DNA from: Austropuccinia psidii
Lineage: Eukaryota > Basidiomycota > Pucciniomycetes > Pucciniales > Sphaerophragmiaceae
Direction: 5' to 3'
DNA: 64,000 bases
Assembly (NCBI GenBank): GCA_023105745.1
Contig: JALGQZ010000009.1
Location: 14,370,564-14,434,563 of the forward strand
The position numbers were made by a program, and so were the translations under genes. The first letter of the stretch is position 1. The number at the start of each line of letters is the position of its first letter. Of the stretch, positions 34,107-46,365 are shown piece after piece. Under the pieces are notes generated by a model that saw nothing but the letters and a program-made list of their open reading frames with translations, searched no databases and had not been told where the DNA came from.

Positions 34107-35258
34107 ATGTGACAGAAAAGAGGCAGTGCACAAGAAAAATACTCAGCTAAAATGAAATCACCTCATGCATGCAAGGAAAATCCAATAATATCACATCATA
34201 ATCAGTCCACCAAAAGATGATCATGTGATAAATGGAGGCTGTGTAGAGAGAAAATTATCACCAAACCTTAAATCACCTGACCCATGCAAGCAAGGTCCTC
34301 ACCAAAAACAGAGTCACATGATGAAATCAAGGGGAATTAAAGTGGAAAAAGAAAGCTCCCATGGAGGGCCCCCTGGGCTCCCAAAAGGTATAAATAGAGG
34401 GGCTCTCTCCCCCAAATTTCAAAATCCCCCCCATGCAAATTATATCTATTGCAAATTATATCCACTGCACAGTAGGAGCATAGGAATAATTCATCCCTCA
34501 CCTGGGAGGTAGTCCAGTATATTATATTAAAAATTACTTGCCCAGTAGCTAAGCTCAGTGGAATCTTATTATTAAAATAAAAATTATTATTACAAAAATT
34601 ACCTAGTACCCAAGATTAGGGTTACTACTCTATTGAAATATTTTATCCAGTAAAATTAAAACCACTTATCAAGACTTAAAAATAACTTACCCCTTTAAAA
34701 ATCCAATATCAAAGAATCTTACCCCTTAAAATTAACAAATACAATTTTATTATTAACCACTCTTCAAAAAAATAATAACAAACCTTTAAAAAAATTATTT
34801 TACTCTATTATAACTTTACCTTAAAAAATTACCTTTATCAACACTCATCAAAATTTCCAGAACACCTTAAAAAAAACCATCTTGCAAAAGGAATTTTAAC
34901 CAAGAAGAAAAAAACTCACCTCAATTTCACCACAAAAAAATATTAAAATTTAAACAGACAAGTATTTCATTAAATCTAAAAATTAACCAAATTACTGACA
35001 TTATTGTTCATATTATTTATTGAATATTTCTGATCTTAGACTGCTGAATTTTTTCTTCTGCAGTTGTAAAGCCACTTACTAATTTTATTTTGGTTTGTGA
35101 GCTCCAAGGAAGATTTTGTTCAGTATTTTAGGAGGGGCAGGCAATACACCCTTGCCACCCTTGGTTACAGGAGTTATTAGCAATTCAAAACTAGTTACCT
35201 GTGATTTCCCCCTCCAGGTACTGCCTCATTCTAATCCCACACAAGAGGAGTTCCCACA
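34107..35258 (+). mobile_element. Element A 5' LTR, right part (promoter, R/U5)
   Basis: Continues the LTR interrupted by B. A TATA box GGTATAAATAGAGG follows a CATGGAGGGCCCCC word at about 34,360-34,400. One CAGTAGCTAAGCTCAG unit is near 34,543. It ends TTTCCCCCTCCAGGTACTGC...GAGGAGTTCCCACA, closely matching the end of the solo LTR at 24,815. Confidence 0.75.
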
Positions 35259-35260
35259 TC

Positions 35261-35280
35261 TGGTGTCCCAACAGTGGCAG
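35261..35280 (+). promoter_or_regulatory. Primer-binding site of element A
   Basis: TGGTGTCCCAACAGTGGCAG two bases after the LTR end; the TGG start and position fit a tRNA primer site. The tRNA was not identified. Confidence 0.6.
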
Positions 35281-35728
35281 ATAACCTCAACTTCAATAAA
35301 AAAAATCAATTAAATTACAACCAATTGAAAAATTATTATCAACTCAAGAATACAATTTTGTATAACAAAAACTGGATTCAAATAATCAAAATCAGGCAAA
35401 ACCATCATCTCAAAAATCTGAATCATCAACTCACTCTGACCATTACTATTATCCACCCAAGCAAGAAACAGAACTAGGGGAGGAATCAAACAAACATCCC
35501 AATTTCCCAATTGCAAAACCAAGAACCAATAAAAGGGACTTGAAGGTTGTGGAGAAATTTTTCCTTGATCTCCTTCAAAGAAATAAAATCAATAACTCAA
35601 CACCAAAATAAAAGGAAGAAATAAAGAAATCAAAAATGGATAAACCTTAATCATCAAAATTACCTTGTAGTATTGAAGAAAACCAGGAAGAAAACCTTAA
35701 TGAAGAAACTGTTGAAGGACAGGAAGAA

Positions 35729-36925
35729 ATGTCTTCAACAGAGAGACTGCAGCAGAAGATGCTAGAAATGCAAGCAGAATTACTAGCACTAATCAAAAAG
35801 GAAGGCAAAAATAAATCATCAAGTTATACTCCACAAAATAGCCCATTTGAAGAACAAACTACCCTTCCAAGATCATTCAGGCAGCATGGATCACCTTCAC
35901 CTTATCCTAGACCCATGGCCACATCAACACCTTATACAGAATAAAGACAAAGTACCTTACCAAGAAGAGTCAACATTTCTTTCCAAATGCCAACTCCATT
36001 ACATCAAGAAAATCCAAGAAACACTAATCCAATAGTGAAGATAAGAGCCAAGGACTATAACTTGTGGTTTGATGGAAAGGATGTTGAAAGATTCATCAAG
36101 AAAGTTGAAAATATTGCAGAAATTGAAGGAGCAAGTGCTAGAGACATTGCAAGACAAATAGCATTTTGGACAAAAGATTAAGAAATCAGTTATCATATTG
36201 AAGGAATGCCAGGATATGAAACAGCTGATTGGGATCAATTGAAAGTGGATATGAAAAGAAGATGGGGAACAGTCTCACCTGAAAGAAGATACAGATTATC
36301 CTCAATCACTGATTTATTCACAAAAACTCAACAAGAAGGTGGAATAAGAAACATGACTCAATACAGAAAATTTATTGGGGAATATGAAGCAATCATCACT
36401 TACCTCAAAAGATACCAATATATCCAAGGTGAGATCAATCATAACCAGGAAATATTGGCCAGCCTTTCCACTAGTGTTCAAGAATCAATTTACAAAGAAA
36501 TAATTAAATACAGAGCTATGGTCAAAGCCTTGGATGGAGCTTACATCATACCAAGATTGGATATTTTGAAATTATACATCGAACAAGACTTGGAGGCCAA
36601 GGTACTGATTCAACAAAAGGAATTTTCTAAACCAAAGCCTCCAGAAAAGAAAACAAGATTTGAGGATGAAAGTTGGATGATGTTTTAAAACAAGTAAAAG
36701 AACTCACCCAAAAGATCAAAAATCCTCCACAACCAGAACCTCAGCCAAGAAATGAGGGAAAAGAATCAGTTAAAGAAGTTTCAAATCAACTTAAAAGCCT
36801 TTCAGAAGCAGTGAATCCACCAAGAAGGAACTGGAAAAACAATCAAGAGCAAATATTACCTCAAAATAATCAGCCATATAGGCCAAGGAATCCCTTACCA
36901 CCATTTTCATCTAGTTACCAACCAT
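35729..36925 (+). pseudogene. Element A gag, N-terminal and capsid part
   Basis: Starts MSSTERLQQKMLEMQAELLA, a coiled-coil-like segment, with stops at 35,942 and 36,179 and a frame change at about 36,675. Capsid-like landmarks: IRAKDYNLWFDGKDVERFIK, WDQLKVDMKRRWGTVSPERR, and YIIPRLDILKLYIEQDLEAK. Linker KKKTRF-like basic and Pro-rich sequence follows. Family assignment rests on position and the downstream zinc knuckle. Confidence 0.7.
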
Positions 36926-36939
36926 AAATACCAGCTCAA

Positions 36940-37330
36940 ATGGCTCCAAGACCACCATTTAAGTGTGTTTACTGCAAGGAAGAAGGTCATACAGAAACTA
37001 GATGCACTCACCTTGCTGAAGACTTGGACAAAAGAATTGTCAGAACCCAAGGAGCATCTTACCTCTTCCCCAACTATCAGAGAGTACCTATGGAAGGAAA
37101 TGAAAGTGCCAAAGACATAGTCAGGGCCTTTGCAAAAGAACAAGCAGAACTCAACAAGAAATTCAATGAAAAACCTACTGCAAAACCAAAACCAGAAGAA
37201 GAGATTAAGCCCACTGAAAGAGATCAGATGATAAAACAACCTCAATTGCTCATGTTGAAGATTGGTCAAATTGGAAACCACCTACCTTTTCCTCAGCCAA
37301 TGACCCTTTTGAATCACACATTGGATTAAG
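36940..37330 (+). CDS. Element A gag C-terminus with zinc knuckle
   Basis: CVYCKEEGHTETRC is a perfect CX2CX4HX4C nucleocapsid knuckle, followed by a helical acidic/basic tail (DIVRAFAKEQAELNKKF). A frame change near 37,240 leads into SSANDPFESHIGLRQTKQRM in the next phase. Confidence 0.75.
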
Positions 37331-37346
37331 ACAGACAAAACAAAGG

Positions 37347-38560
37347 ATGGAAAGACAAGCCCAAAATCAAGAGCCAAAGAAGAAAGCAGAAATTCCAGGA
37401 ACTTACATTGAAGAAGAAAAGGAAGAAGAAAGAGTAATAATTCCCACCAAATGCCAAAATTCAAATATTCCAAAACCAGACCAGCCTGAGGAGGAGATTG
37501 AGAATATTGCCAATAAGATTGAAGATGAGGAAATTCCAAAAGAAGAAAAGAACCTCAGAAAACCGCAAAAGAAAAAAGCTGAAACTAAATTGGAAATTGA
37601 CAAAATTATTAAGAAAATTATGCAACAAAAGATCAACCTTACCATTGAAGAAATCTTGAGGATGTCACCAAATTTTGTCCATAAATTACAAGAATTATCA
37701 GAAAAACACAAGGAAAAAATTAAATCACTCAGATCAATGGATCTTCAAGAAAGACTATTAACATTTGGATTCAAAGAAATACCAAATCCCAAGATTCATT
37801 ATGCCTGTCCTTTGGGATTTATGGAAAGGAAGAATATCCTATCAGAGTATTGGTGGACACTGGTGCAGAACTCAACATTATACCAGAAAAAATAGCAATC
37901 AAAGCCTCACGCACAACAAGAAATCTTAACATGAACCTCAGGGGAATTGGAGGCCATACTACTTCATTCGTTGCACTATCAGAATTTACTCCAATAATTT
38001 TGGCTTCAGGTGAAGAAACTTAAATACACTTTTTTATTGCCAAATGATCTGTCCATACAGTATTTGGAAGACCTTTCTTGGCAGACAACAATATCAGACT
38101 AGAATTTTCCCATAAACAAGGTAAGATACTCAGTTATCAAGAGCCTGATGGAAGAAGATTATGCATGCCAATATGCAAGCCTCAAGCACTTGGATGGCAA
38201 ACTGGACCACCTAGAGGAATGGATTTATGCAATATGGCAACATTGGTCAGAAATAACCCAGGAAAGAAGGATCAAAATGCAAAAAGAGACAATACCATAA
38301 TCAATTTAACCCAGAAGACCCAAGAGTTATCCATATCTCCAAAAAGTGATGAATTTGGTCAAGATTTCCAAAATACCCAATGGCCAAACAACCTCAAAAG
38401 ACAACTTGAAGACTCAACCTTTGAAGATGAATTACCAAATATAATTTACAAGCCAATTAACAATAATAAAGAAACATTCCAAATTTTGGTGGATGGAAAT
38501 GAGAAAATACATGGAAACCCTTTCAAACCTAAACCCAAAAAAGAAGAAAGTCAGATTTAG
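37347..38560 (+). pseudogene. Element A protease region
   Basis: A 182-codon charged frame (to 37,895) precedes the protease. The active site VLVDTGAELNIIPEKIA lies at about 37,846-37,896 in another phase, and the second lobe (HTVFGRPFLADNNIRLEFSH) leads into the frame 38,078-38,560 (PDGRRLCMPICKPQALGW). Several frame breaks. A retropepsin would process Gag-Pol. Confidence 0.8.
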
Positions 38561-39251
38561 TGAACATCATGAGCTCTGAGATGAAGAAACTATCAATGAA
38601 ATAGAAAAAGACCTCAAAATTATGGAAGAAAGAGACAAAAATTTAAAAGACACATACCATATCAACTTCTTGGACAGACCATTGAACAACCAAGAAGAAC
38701 CTTATGAATGGCAACTGGAAAACCCTGAATTTATCCAGCAACCTCCCAATGAAGAGGATGAAACAGAATCCATCTTATAAAATGAATAAAATTACATTTA
38801 CCTGCCATACATCACCTTTGAAGACATTTATGGGGATGAAGCTCAAGAAATTTTATGTGAAGATAAATACTTATGTCACCTTCCAGGATCAAACTTGAAC
38901 AATATCCAATTCTTAGATTTATTAATTGAAGAGGGAATTAAAGGTAACCTTGAAAATCAGCTCTGGGATGAAATATTTGAAATGGACACACTACCAAGAA
39001 GAGGACTTTACTTCAACCAAATTTGGTCCCAGTGGTACCTTGGATTGAATGGATCAACATACCAAACTGGAAAATTGAAATGGGTTGGAGATGGATATAT
39101 ATTCATTGATGAAGACCCATGGTGGTCAGAATTTCCAGCAGAACCAGAAATTGAGGAAAGAAATGACTTTGTGGAAGCCCTCAAAGACCTGACTTTGGCC
39201 AGGTTACTCAACAGACACTCACCTTTCCCACTTGAGGGAGCTCAACTTTGA
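38561..39251 (+). CDS. Element A unknown domain, island 1
   Basis: After degenerate coding sequence (PYITFEDIYGDEAQEIL near 38,800), an open frame 38,895-39,251 carries FLDLLIEEGIKGNLENQLWD then EIFEMDTLPRRGLYF and a Trp-rich stretch, ending EALKDLTLARLLNRHSPFPL. It sits between protease and RT where most Ty3/Gypsy elements have nothing. Island 3 repeats this domain. Function unknown. Confidence 0.6.
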
Positions 39252-39354
39252 ATAAATCCAACAAAATCAAGATTTTTTCTTTAAAATGTATCAGTATCAC
39301 CCATAAAATGTATCATTAGTCTCTTTTTTTATTTATTTCATTTTTTCTCTCAAA

Positions 39355-39384
39355 GGGCAGTGACTTCCTGCCTTAACAAAGAAG
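39355..39384 (+). ncRNA. Class I pseudoknot-like motif, unit 1
   Basis: GGCAG-TGACTTC-CTGCC-TTAACAAA-GAAG. Stem 1 pairs GGCAG with CTGCC; loop CTTC can pair with downstream GAAG. Units 2-5 have CCTC with GAGG, so both partners changed together. Confidence 0.5.
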
Positions 39385-39469
39385 ACATTCATCAACAAAT
39401 TATTTCTTAAAAAATAAAAAATAAGAAATTAAAAAAAAAACTTACAAAAATATATCAATCACCTCCACC

Positions 39470-39805
39470 ATGGCCAATTCACCAATTTTTGGATCCTATG
39501 GGAAAGAATTAATAAAAGAAGACCAAATTATCAATGAAGAACTTCATTGGTCACCAGAAGATGAATATTTCAATAAAGAGAACCTTTGGCACTTTAAGGA
39601 TACTTCATCAATATCAAGAAACCAAGAAATTGAAGAAATCAAGGAATTGCTGAAAGTTTTGGAGGTTTCTGACAAAACCAATGATCAAATTACTCAAGAA
39701 TTAATGGACCAATTCAATTTCAAACCATTAATTCCCATCTTGAAGACAAATAACAGCTCTAAAAATCAAAAATCAAACAAAATAGTCAGATTTAAACTTC
39801 AATAA
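39470..39805 (+). CDS. Element A unknown domain, island 2
   Basis: 111 codons, ATG in good context (CACCATGGCC). Segments LHWSPEDEYFNKENLWHFKD and KNKIVRF-like basic end. Flanked on both sides by spacers with class I motifs. In related rust elements, from memory, similar sequence forms part of one long polyprotein; here it is a separate frame. Function unknown. Confidence 0.5.
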   Translation: MANSPIFGSYGKELIKEDQIINEELHWSPEDEYFNKENLWHFKDTSSISRNQEIEEIKELLKVLEVSDKTNDQITQELMDQFNFKPLIPILKTNNSSKNQKSNKIVRFKLQ

Positions 39806-39810
39806 TCACT

Positions 39811-40123
39811 AGGCAGTGACCTCCTGCCTTATCAAAGAGGAATATCAATCCTCATCAAATCAAATCAATAATTCTACTCACCAATAAAAAACACAATAAC
39901 TAACCATAAAATTACGAGGCAGTGACCTCCTGCCTTATCAAAGAGGAAATTCAATTTTCAACCAAAAATAACCAATTTGTCTTACCCAAAATCAAGCATC
40001 ACTAGGCAGTGACCTCCTGCCTTATCAAAGAGGGAAATAATTTCTTATCAATAAAAATCACCAATTTCACTCACCCAAATCATAAAAATCACAAGGCAGT
40101 GACCTCCTTCCTTATCAAAGAGG
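39811..40123 (+). ncRNA. Class I pseudoknot-like motif array, units 2-5
   Basis: Units at 39,811-39,840, 39,917-39,946, 40,004-40,033 and 40,094-40,123, spaced 87-106 bp. Consensus AGGCAG-TGACCTC-CTGCCT-TATCAAA-GAGG: stem 1 AGGCAG with CTGCCT (one mismatch in the last unit), stem 2 loop CCTC with GAGG. Sequence between units is diverged AT-rich DNA. They occupy the whole spacer between islands 2 and 3. Confidence 0.55.
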
Positions 40124-40241
40124 AATATTCAAATTCTTACCCAAAAATCAACATCCAAAACCCATTAAACCTATCCTCAAACTAGTTTGATAAATAAAAT
40201 ATTCTCAATCATTATTACCTTAACACTCCAAATACTTCAAA

Positions 40242-41024
40242 ATGGAATCATGGCCATTACTTGATGAAAATCCCTGGTCAATGGACACAGATATCAGCTG
40301 GCTAGAAGAAAAAGAAGTCTAGGCAAATTATGTTAATCCTCAAGAGTTAATTGAAAATCCTGACTGGTTCTTGAAAATAAAACTAGAACCCTGTCCTAAT
40401 ATTTCCACCATAGTCCTTCCATAAATTGAGTTTGAGGACATCTTCAAAAAAGAAAAACTACCATCAGAAAATATCATACCTCATCCATGGAAAGAATTAC
40501 CTCGATTCAACCTTGCAAAGTATGAATTCTTGGATTTACTGACCTGGGATGGAGTTGAAGGCAACCTTGGAAACCCATACTGGAATGAAATATTTGAAAT
40601 GGATGAACACCTCAGGGAATCATTATTTTGGAAAACCTGGGAATGCCAAGACTGGTTCAACCTTCAGGATTTTGAAATTAAAAATGGGAAAATAAGCAAG
40701 ATCTCAAGAAGATATACTATAAAAAATTCCGCCTGGAATTGTCACTGGGAAGAAACCCTTATACCAGCAATATTCAGCCTTAAGACTGGTGTAACAGAAT
40801 TAAATACAGAAGAATGGAGTTCTTTCTGTCAAAAGTACTTGTTTAAAAGTCTAAAAAGAGATAAATGGAGGGGAGGTAAATTTCTCAAACAAGAATTAGT
40901 GAAGGAAATACTTGGCAAAGGAATTAATTTAAAAAAGAATTGCCTGCTAAGTCCTCAATTCACTACTTCTCTACTAGCTTCCTTAGAACTTTTTATTTTA
41001 AGTCAATCCTCCATATATAATTAG
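40242..41024 (+). pseudogene. Element A unknown domain, island 3 (paralogue of island 1)
   Basis: Begins ATGGAATCATGGCCA; stops near 40,319 and 40,424, then open 40,530-41,024. KYEFLDLLTWDGVEGNLGNP then YWNEIFEMDEHLRESLFW and ECQDWFNLQDFEIKNGKISK match island 1 (FLDLL, GNL, EIFEMD) but it has a different C-terminal half. A duplicated, otherwise unknown domain. Confidence 0.6.
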
Positions 41025-44000
41025 TCTATCAAAAAAATATAAATAAAAAAATAAATTAGCTTCAAACCAAATAACTTGTGTAAAAAAAGGATAACTTACA
41101 TGCTATTATATTTGATTTCTTATATAAATTAATAAAGCCTACATCTCAATTAATTCAATCATTTGGATTTTCTTTATTGTTCCGATAGAAATTATATGAA
41201 TTACACTTAGCAGAATCATCATCTTGATATGCTAAAATGATAAAAACACTAATGGAAATATCATAACAAAAAAAAATCAATCACAGAATATCATTTCAGC
41301 TTTATTATTAGTTAGTCTTATGATTTTAACATTTTTCCATTTTAGTACTTCATTGCCTTATTATGTTATTATTTTAAATATTTTCCTGCTTTATTATCTT
41401 ATTATTTCACTATTTTATTATTTCATTATTTTACTATTTTAATATCTTAATATCTTGATATTTTTAATTTTACTATTTCAATGTTTTATTAATTTTCTTT
41501 TTATTTTTTTATCCTTAAAAAAAAAGGAGAAATTGACTAGAGTTTTTTTGGGTCTCCGAGACCTGATTAATAGCAATTTTCAAAAACAAAAGTCTTGTGT
41601 CAACTAAAAACATCAACATTATAAAGGAGGAATTACACAACAAAAATATGACATGCATATCAATGCGATTAAAAAGATTTTTTGTTTTCAGAGACAAATT
41701 AGTATATCAAAGTAAAATTAATATGACAAATGGGCTCAACAACTAAATTTTCATTTCCAATTGCACCAAGTTTCTCTAAGAAGGGACTTGGGATGTATCG
41801 CTTAAGCTCAATCAATCCTATTTGATCTATTGTCTAACTTAAATAGGTATCTAACTTGATGATTAAAAAACTAGCTTATTTTGTTTTTATTTTTTAAAAA
41901 AAAAATAAAAAAAAATAAAAGGGAAAAGAGGGACAATTCGAGCAAGAGAGGGGGGGTATTTATAGTTCCCCAATGTTTACACCCTGGAGGTAGCTCAAAC
42001 CGGAGATTGGTAGGCTTCACCAAGCACATATAAGTGCTAAAAGCCTTTACTTCCAGTATATAATCAATAATTTGCAGGAACAGTTATGACAGCTCCTTGG
42101 CCTCCTCCAACACATATACCGAGAAAAAACAAAACTAAAAACAAACAGGAGAGAGAATGAAGGCTTTGACAGCTTCAACAAAAAGAAAATCTTATCAAGT
42201 TACGACCACCAGAACAATGCACCATGTGAGTCCCTGGCTGCAGTACACACCAGTCTGTGCACAGGCCTTGATAGCCGAATTCCTCCGAAACAAGATTTTT
42301 TTTACATATTTCTTTGAAAGAAAATGAAATATGTGATGATATCAACAACTAAACTAATAATTACAATACTGTACTCAAGAACCACATGCAGTCTTTAAAA
42401 AAATGGAGCTACGACAACAGGCAAAGAAGCTGGCAGGAGCACTACACCAAAGGAACAAGCGAGGATAAATTAATGGGGTCATCACCAGACTTTGGGCACT
42501 GAGGAAAGCACTATTGACGATTTATTTTGATTCTATTGGTGGAATTAGCTCAGTTTGGTGTTACTGTGGAATGCTAAGATCACCAAAGACACAAGAAACA
42601 AGGTTTATCAGCCGCACACCTTGGCATCTTAAAATAAAAAAGAACAAATCACGTGAAACAACAAACTGGCTTCCAGCAGTAAAGTGGCATAAAAGCCCTC
42701 AAGTTCCTCATTATCAGCTCTGATAGCTCCTCCGACATGAATATTTGACAGAAAACAACTGACCAATCCAATTTGGTCTTCCATCATGAAAGCTATTGGA
42801 GGAGTTAGTGCTAACATAATGAAAAAAAACACCCTTCTTAATGCATCAAAGGAAGAATGAGAAGAATTTCATCACAAAATAACTTTGACATAAGGAGCAA
42901 GGCAATTTTGCATTAGTACCTCCACAAGCGACTTGAAATCAATTCAGAACCTTAATACAATTACAAAAGAGTTCCAGTACATGCAATGCATGCAGAAGTT
43001 TAAGCAAGAATAATTTCGACGACAGCAGGTGGTACATGACAGCTGCGAGTCAGCTTAACTTTATCACCCAAAACAAGCATGTACAGTACTCTACCATGTC
43101 TGATGCTTTGGGTAGCGCTATTAGTTTGGCTTGGTAGAAGGATAAAGAAGATAAGTCACGATTAAACTAGCCGGAAAACAAGCTGTACTATCAAAACAGT
43201 GTATTTAGATCGGAGGAAAGTTTGAACACCATCCACTGACAGTCAATGTGGTTATGATCACATCTAAAGACCTCTTGAAGGTCCGCAAGTGATGAAGCCT
43301 CACCAAGAGGTATTTGAACTGTTTCCGAAGGTCACTATCAACTCCTGGAACCTGTAGGCCAGCCCCAAAACAATAAAGGCCTTTAGAAAGCCTCAACAGC
43401 TTAGCAAAGTAGCAGGAGAACACCAATGTCTAGTCAAAGGGTAGCAGGACCCTATATTTTTCAAAACTAATGTAAACGACTCACTTTAAAGTATCCAAAA
43501 GGGGGCATTCAAGGTCTACCAACAAAAAAATAACCCACCCAATTCAACTTGAAGGTTTTCGGGGGAATATCTCAATAAACGACTAAATTTTATAATCCTA
43601 CCTATGACCCATTGAAAGGGGAGAACAATCAACCAAAGTGACTTCATGGATCACTAAGGGGATACAGCAGAAACAGCTGCTTCTGAGCAGTCTAGAGGAT
43701 TTTACAGCATCCCTATGAGTAAAGGAGCTCTTCCGATCAATTTTTAAGCGACCTGGAGGGTTTTGAATGATTTTCTTTACAGTAAAATGGTAAACCCAAA
43801 GCTTTTCAAAAACTTTGGAACACCCTGTGAGCAGGAAAAAGCCACGCGAATTCAATGCAAGCTTTACTGGGGGTATATTAACACCCACAAGAGCTGAAAT
43901 AACTCACCCGATGAGGCTATGAAGCCTCTAGTGGTTGATAATCAACTAAGAGATAGATTCAGGGCTTAGCCCTACCTGAATTATCAAATACATTGCACTA

Positions 44001-44180
44001 AAAAAAAGCCACTTACAGCACTTTCAATAGGATAAAAAGGTCTCACCCGAAGCTTATTAGAGCACAATTAAAGTGCTTTTAAAGGAAATTGGAGTTGGGA
44101 ACTAACCCACCCAAAGCATGAAACAAGGTTCAAAAACAATAAATAGATGAAAAATAAAAAAACAAAATTAAAAAAAAAAG
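41025..44180. other. Noncoding AT-rich spacer of element A, homologous in part to 9.3-10.8 kb
   Basis: No ORF with recognisable content. 42,300-44,100 shares ordered blocks with 9,291-10,810. Local hairpins include GTTGA-TAA-TCAAC near 43,936 and ATTCAGG...CCTGAAT near 43,955-43,983. 41,340-41,520 is T/A-rich with repeated TTATTATTT words. Confidence 0.5.
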
Positions 44181-46365
44181 AGCCCTCAGCATGGCTTGAA
44201 ACTGCTTGGTTTTAATTTTATTTGAATAATATTGCCTCTATAAATGCTGATATTATGTTTTTAATTTGATACAGGTATATCTTAATGAGAAACAAAAGAA
44301 ACAAAAAAAAGTATATATATATATATATATTTCATGAATTAAGGAAGTTGAAATAAACCAAAAATGAGTCCTCAGCAAGACTTAAAACTGCTCATTTCTC
44401 TTTTGCTCCATTTTTTAAAAATATGATGACTGATCTGTTTTTTATGATTTTATTAACCAATCTTTTCAATTTTGACTATAGTGATTATAAGAAACAAAAA
44501 AAAAAGTCCTCAGCAAGACATTAAACTGCTGGTTTCTGATTTTATTTTTTATCTTGACTCTTTATTTTACTGATCTGAAAATGATTTTTTTTTGATTTTT
44601 TACTGGGGTTTACAATAAATTAAAAATAAAAAAGTAAGAGCCCTCAGCAAGGCTTTAGCCTGCTTGTTTTGCTTTTGTTTTTTTTTGTTTTTTTGATAAT
44701 GTTGGCTAATTTTCATTTATTGGCCTTTAAATTACTAACATTTCTTTTATTTTAAGTAAATTCAATCAACCAAGAGTCCTCAACAAGACTTCAAACTGTT
44801 GAATTTATTTATCTGTTTAGTGTTAATGTTATTTTTTTACTAATTGTTTTTTTTATATATATAAAACAAATGATGATAATGATTAATATATATATATATA
44901 AGAATACAAATAAAATACTTATTTATTTTTAATCTTACCCAATATTTCATTTAAATTTACTGATGATTTTTTTTACAAAGGCCTTAAAAGGAATAATAAT
45001 AAAAACGTACTCAGAAAGACATTAAACTTCTGGTTTCTCCTTTTATTTCAAATTAACAAAAGAAAAAAAAAATATTTTTATGTGCTACAGGGCTATAAAG
45101 GACAATGCAATGCCCTGAGCAAGGCATTAAACTGCTCAAATTTTATTTCTTATGTTTTTTTACTGATTTTCCCTTTAGTTTAATAATTAGAGGAAATAAT
45201 GAATAAAAAAAAGAGCCCTCAGCATGGCATAAAACTGCTTAATTTCATTTATTATCATGATTTAATTAATTTGACTAACCATGTTTTTTTTATGCTGCAG
45301 GGCTACAAACAGTAAAAAGCCCTTAGCATGGCTTAAAACTGCTTAGTTCTTTTATGAATTATAATTCTGATTTTTCAATTTGCTAATTGATTTTTTATTT
45401 TGAAATTCTACAGGGCTATAAGTTAAAAAAAAATAAAACCCCTCAGCATGGCTTTAAACTGCTGGTTTTGTTTATTTATCTTATTAAATCTGTTTATTTT
45501 TTATGCTACAGGGCATACAAAAAAAAATGTCCTCAGCAAGACATTGAACTGCTGGTTTCTGATTTTATTTTTTATCTTGACTGTTTATTTTACTGATCTG
45601 AAAATGTTTTTTTACTGGGCTTTAAAATAAAGTGAAAAATAAAAAAAAGAGCCCTCAGTATGGCTATAAACTGCTTATTTTATTTTATTTTTCATTCTTA
45701 CTGTATTTTTTTTGGTTATTAAATTAAACTGACATATTTAAATTTGGATATGGCTACAGGGCTATAAACAAAAAAAATGTCCTCAGCAAGACATCAAACT
45801 GCTGGATTTATTTTGATTTTCCCCTTGATATTACATGAAGATGACATATTCATTTTTATGTGCTAAAGGGCTATAAATGACAATGCAAATCCCTAAGAAA
45901 GGCTTGAACCTGCTTTTTTTTATTTTTTATTTTTGATGCTTTTTCTTATATTTTATAATATATTATACTGACATATTTTATTTTGAATGCTACAGGTGTT
46001 CATCATGAAAATATTTCTCTTATCTTATAGGCTTAAATGTGCTTTTAAAATGAAGATGAGTCCTTAACAACACCCTAAACTGTTTAATTCAATTTAAAAC
46101 TTGGCTTTGAAGATAAATCAAAACCAAAATTATCAACAAGGAATCAAGTAATTATCAAGAAAAAACAAGTATATGGTCCTTGGAAAGACCATAAACTGCC
46201 TCTTCAAATGTCAAAAACAAATCACTAAAATTATCAACAAGGACAAAAGCAAAGATGACACATGGTCCTTGGAAAGACCATAAACTGCATATTTAAATAT
46301 TAAAAAAAAGTGGACTTAACAAGGACTATAAAAGGATGATAAGTCCCAGGCAAGACTATAAACTA
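44181..46365 (+). ncRNA. Class II pseudoknot-like motif array, about 18 units
   Basis: Units every 80-180 bp: stem 1 5' arm, loop CTCAGCA(A/T), stem 1 3' arm, AT-rich linker ending AAAC, then TGCT. Stem 1 pairs vary but match: ATGTC/GACAT (45,529; 45,777), AATGCC/GGCATT (45,109), ATGGTC/GACCAT (46,173 and the next unit), AGCC/GGCT (44,181), AGTC/GACT (44,775). Loop AGCA can pair with TGCT; AACA with TGTT (44,782) and AGAA with TTCT (45,013). Most units are preceded by GCTACAGGGCTATAAA or a variant. Exceptions: stem 1 fails at about 46,061 and 45,888. No coding frame. Confidence 0.6.

Noticed and set aside
44181..46365. CRISPR-like regularly spaced repeats
   Set aside because: Eukaryotic context, degenerate repeats, spacing irregular (80-180 bp), spacers alike in composition, and no cas genes. 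The covarying arms fit RNA structure better.
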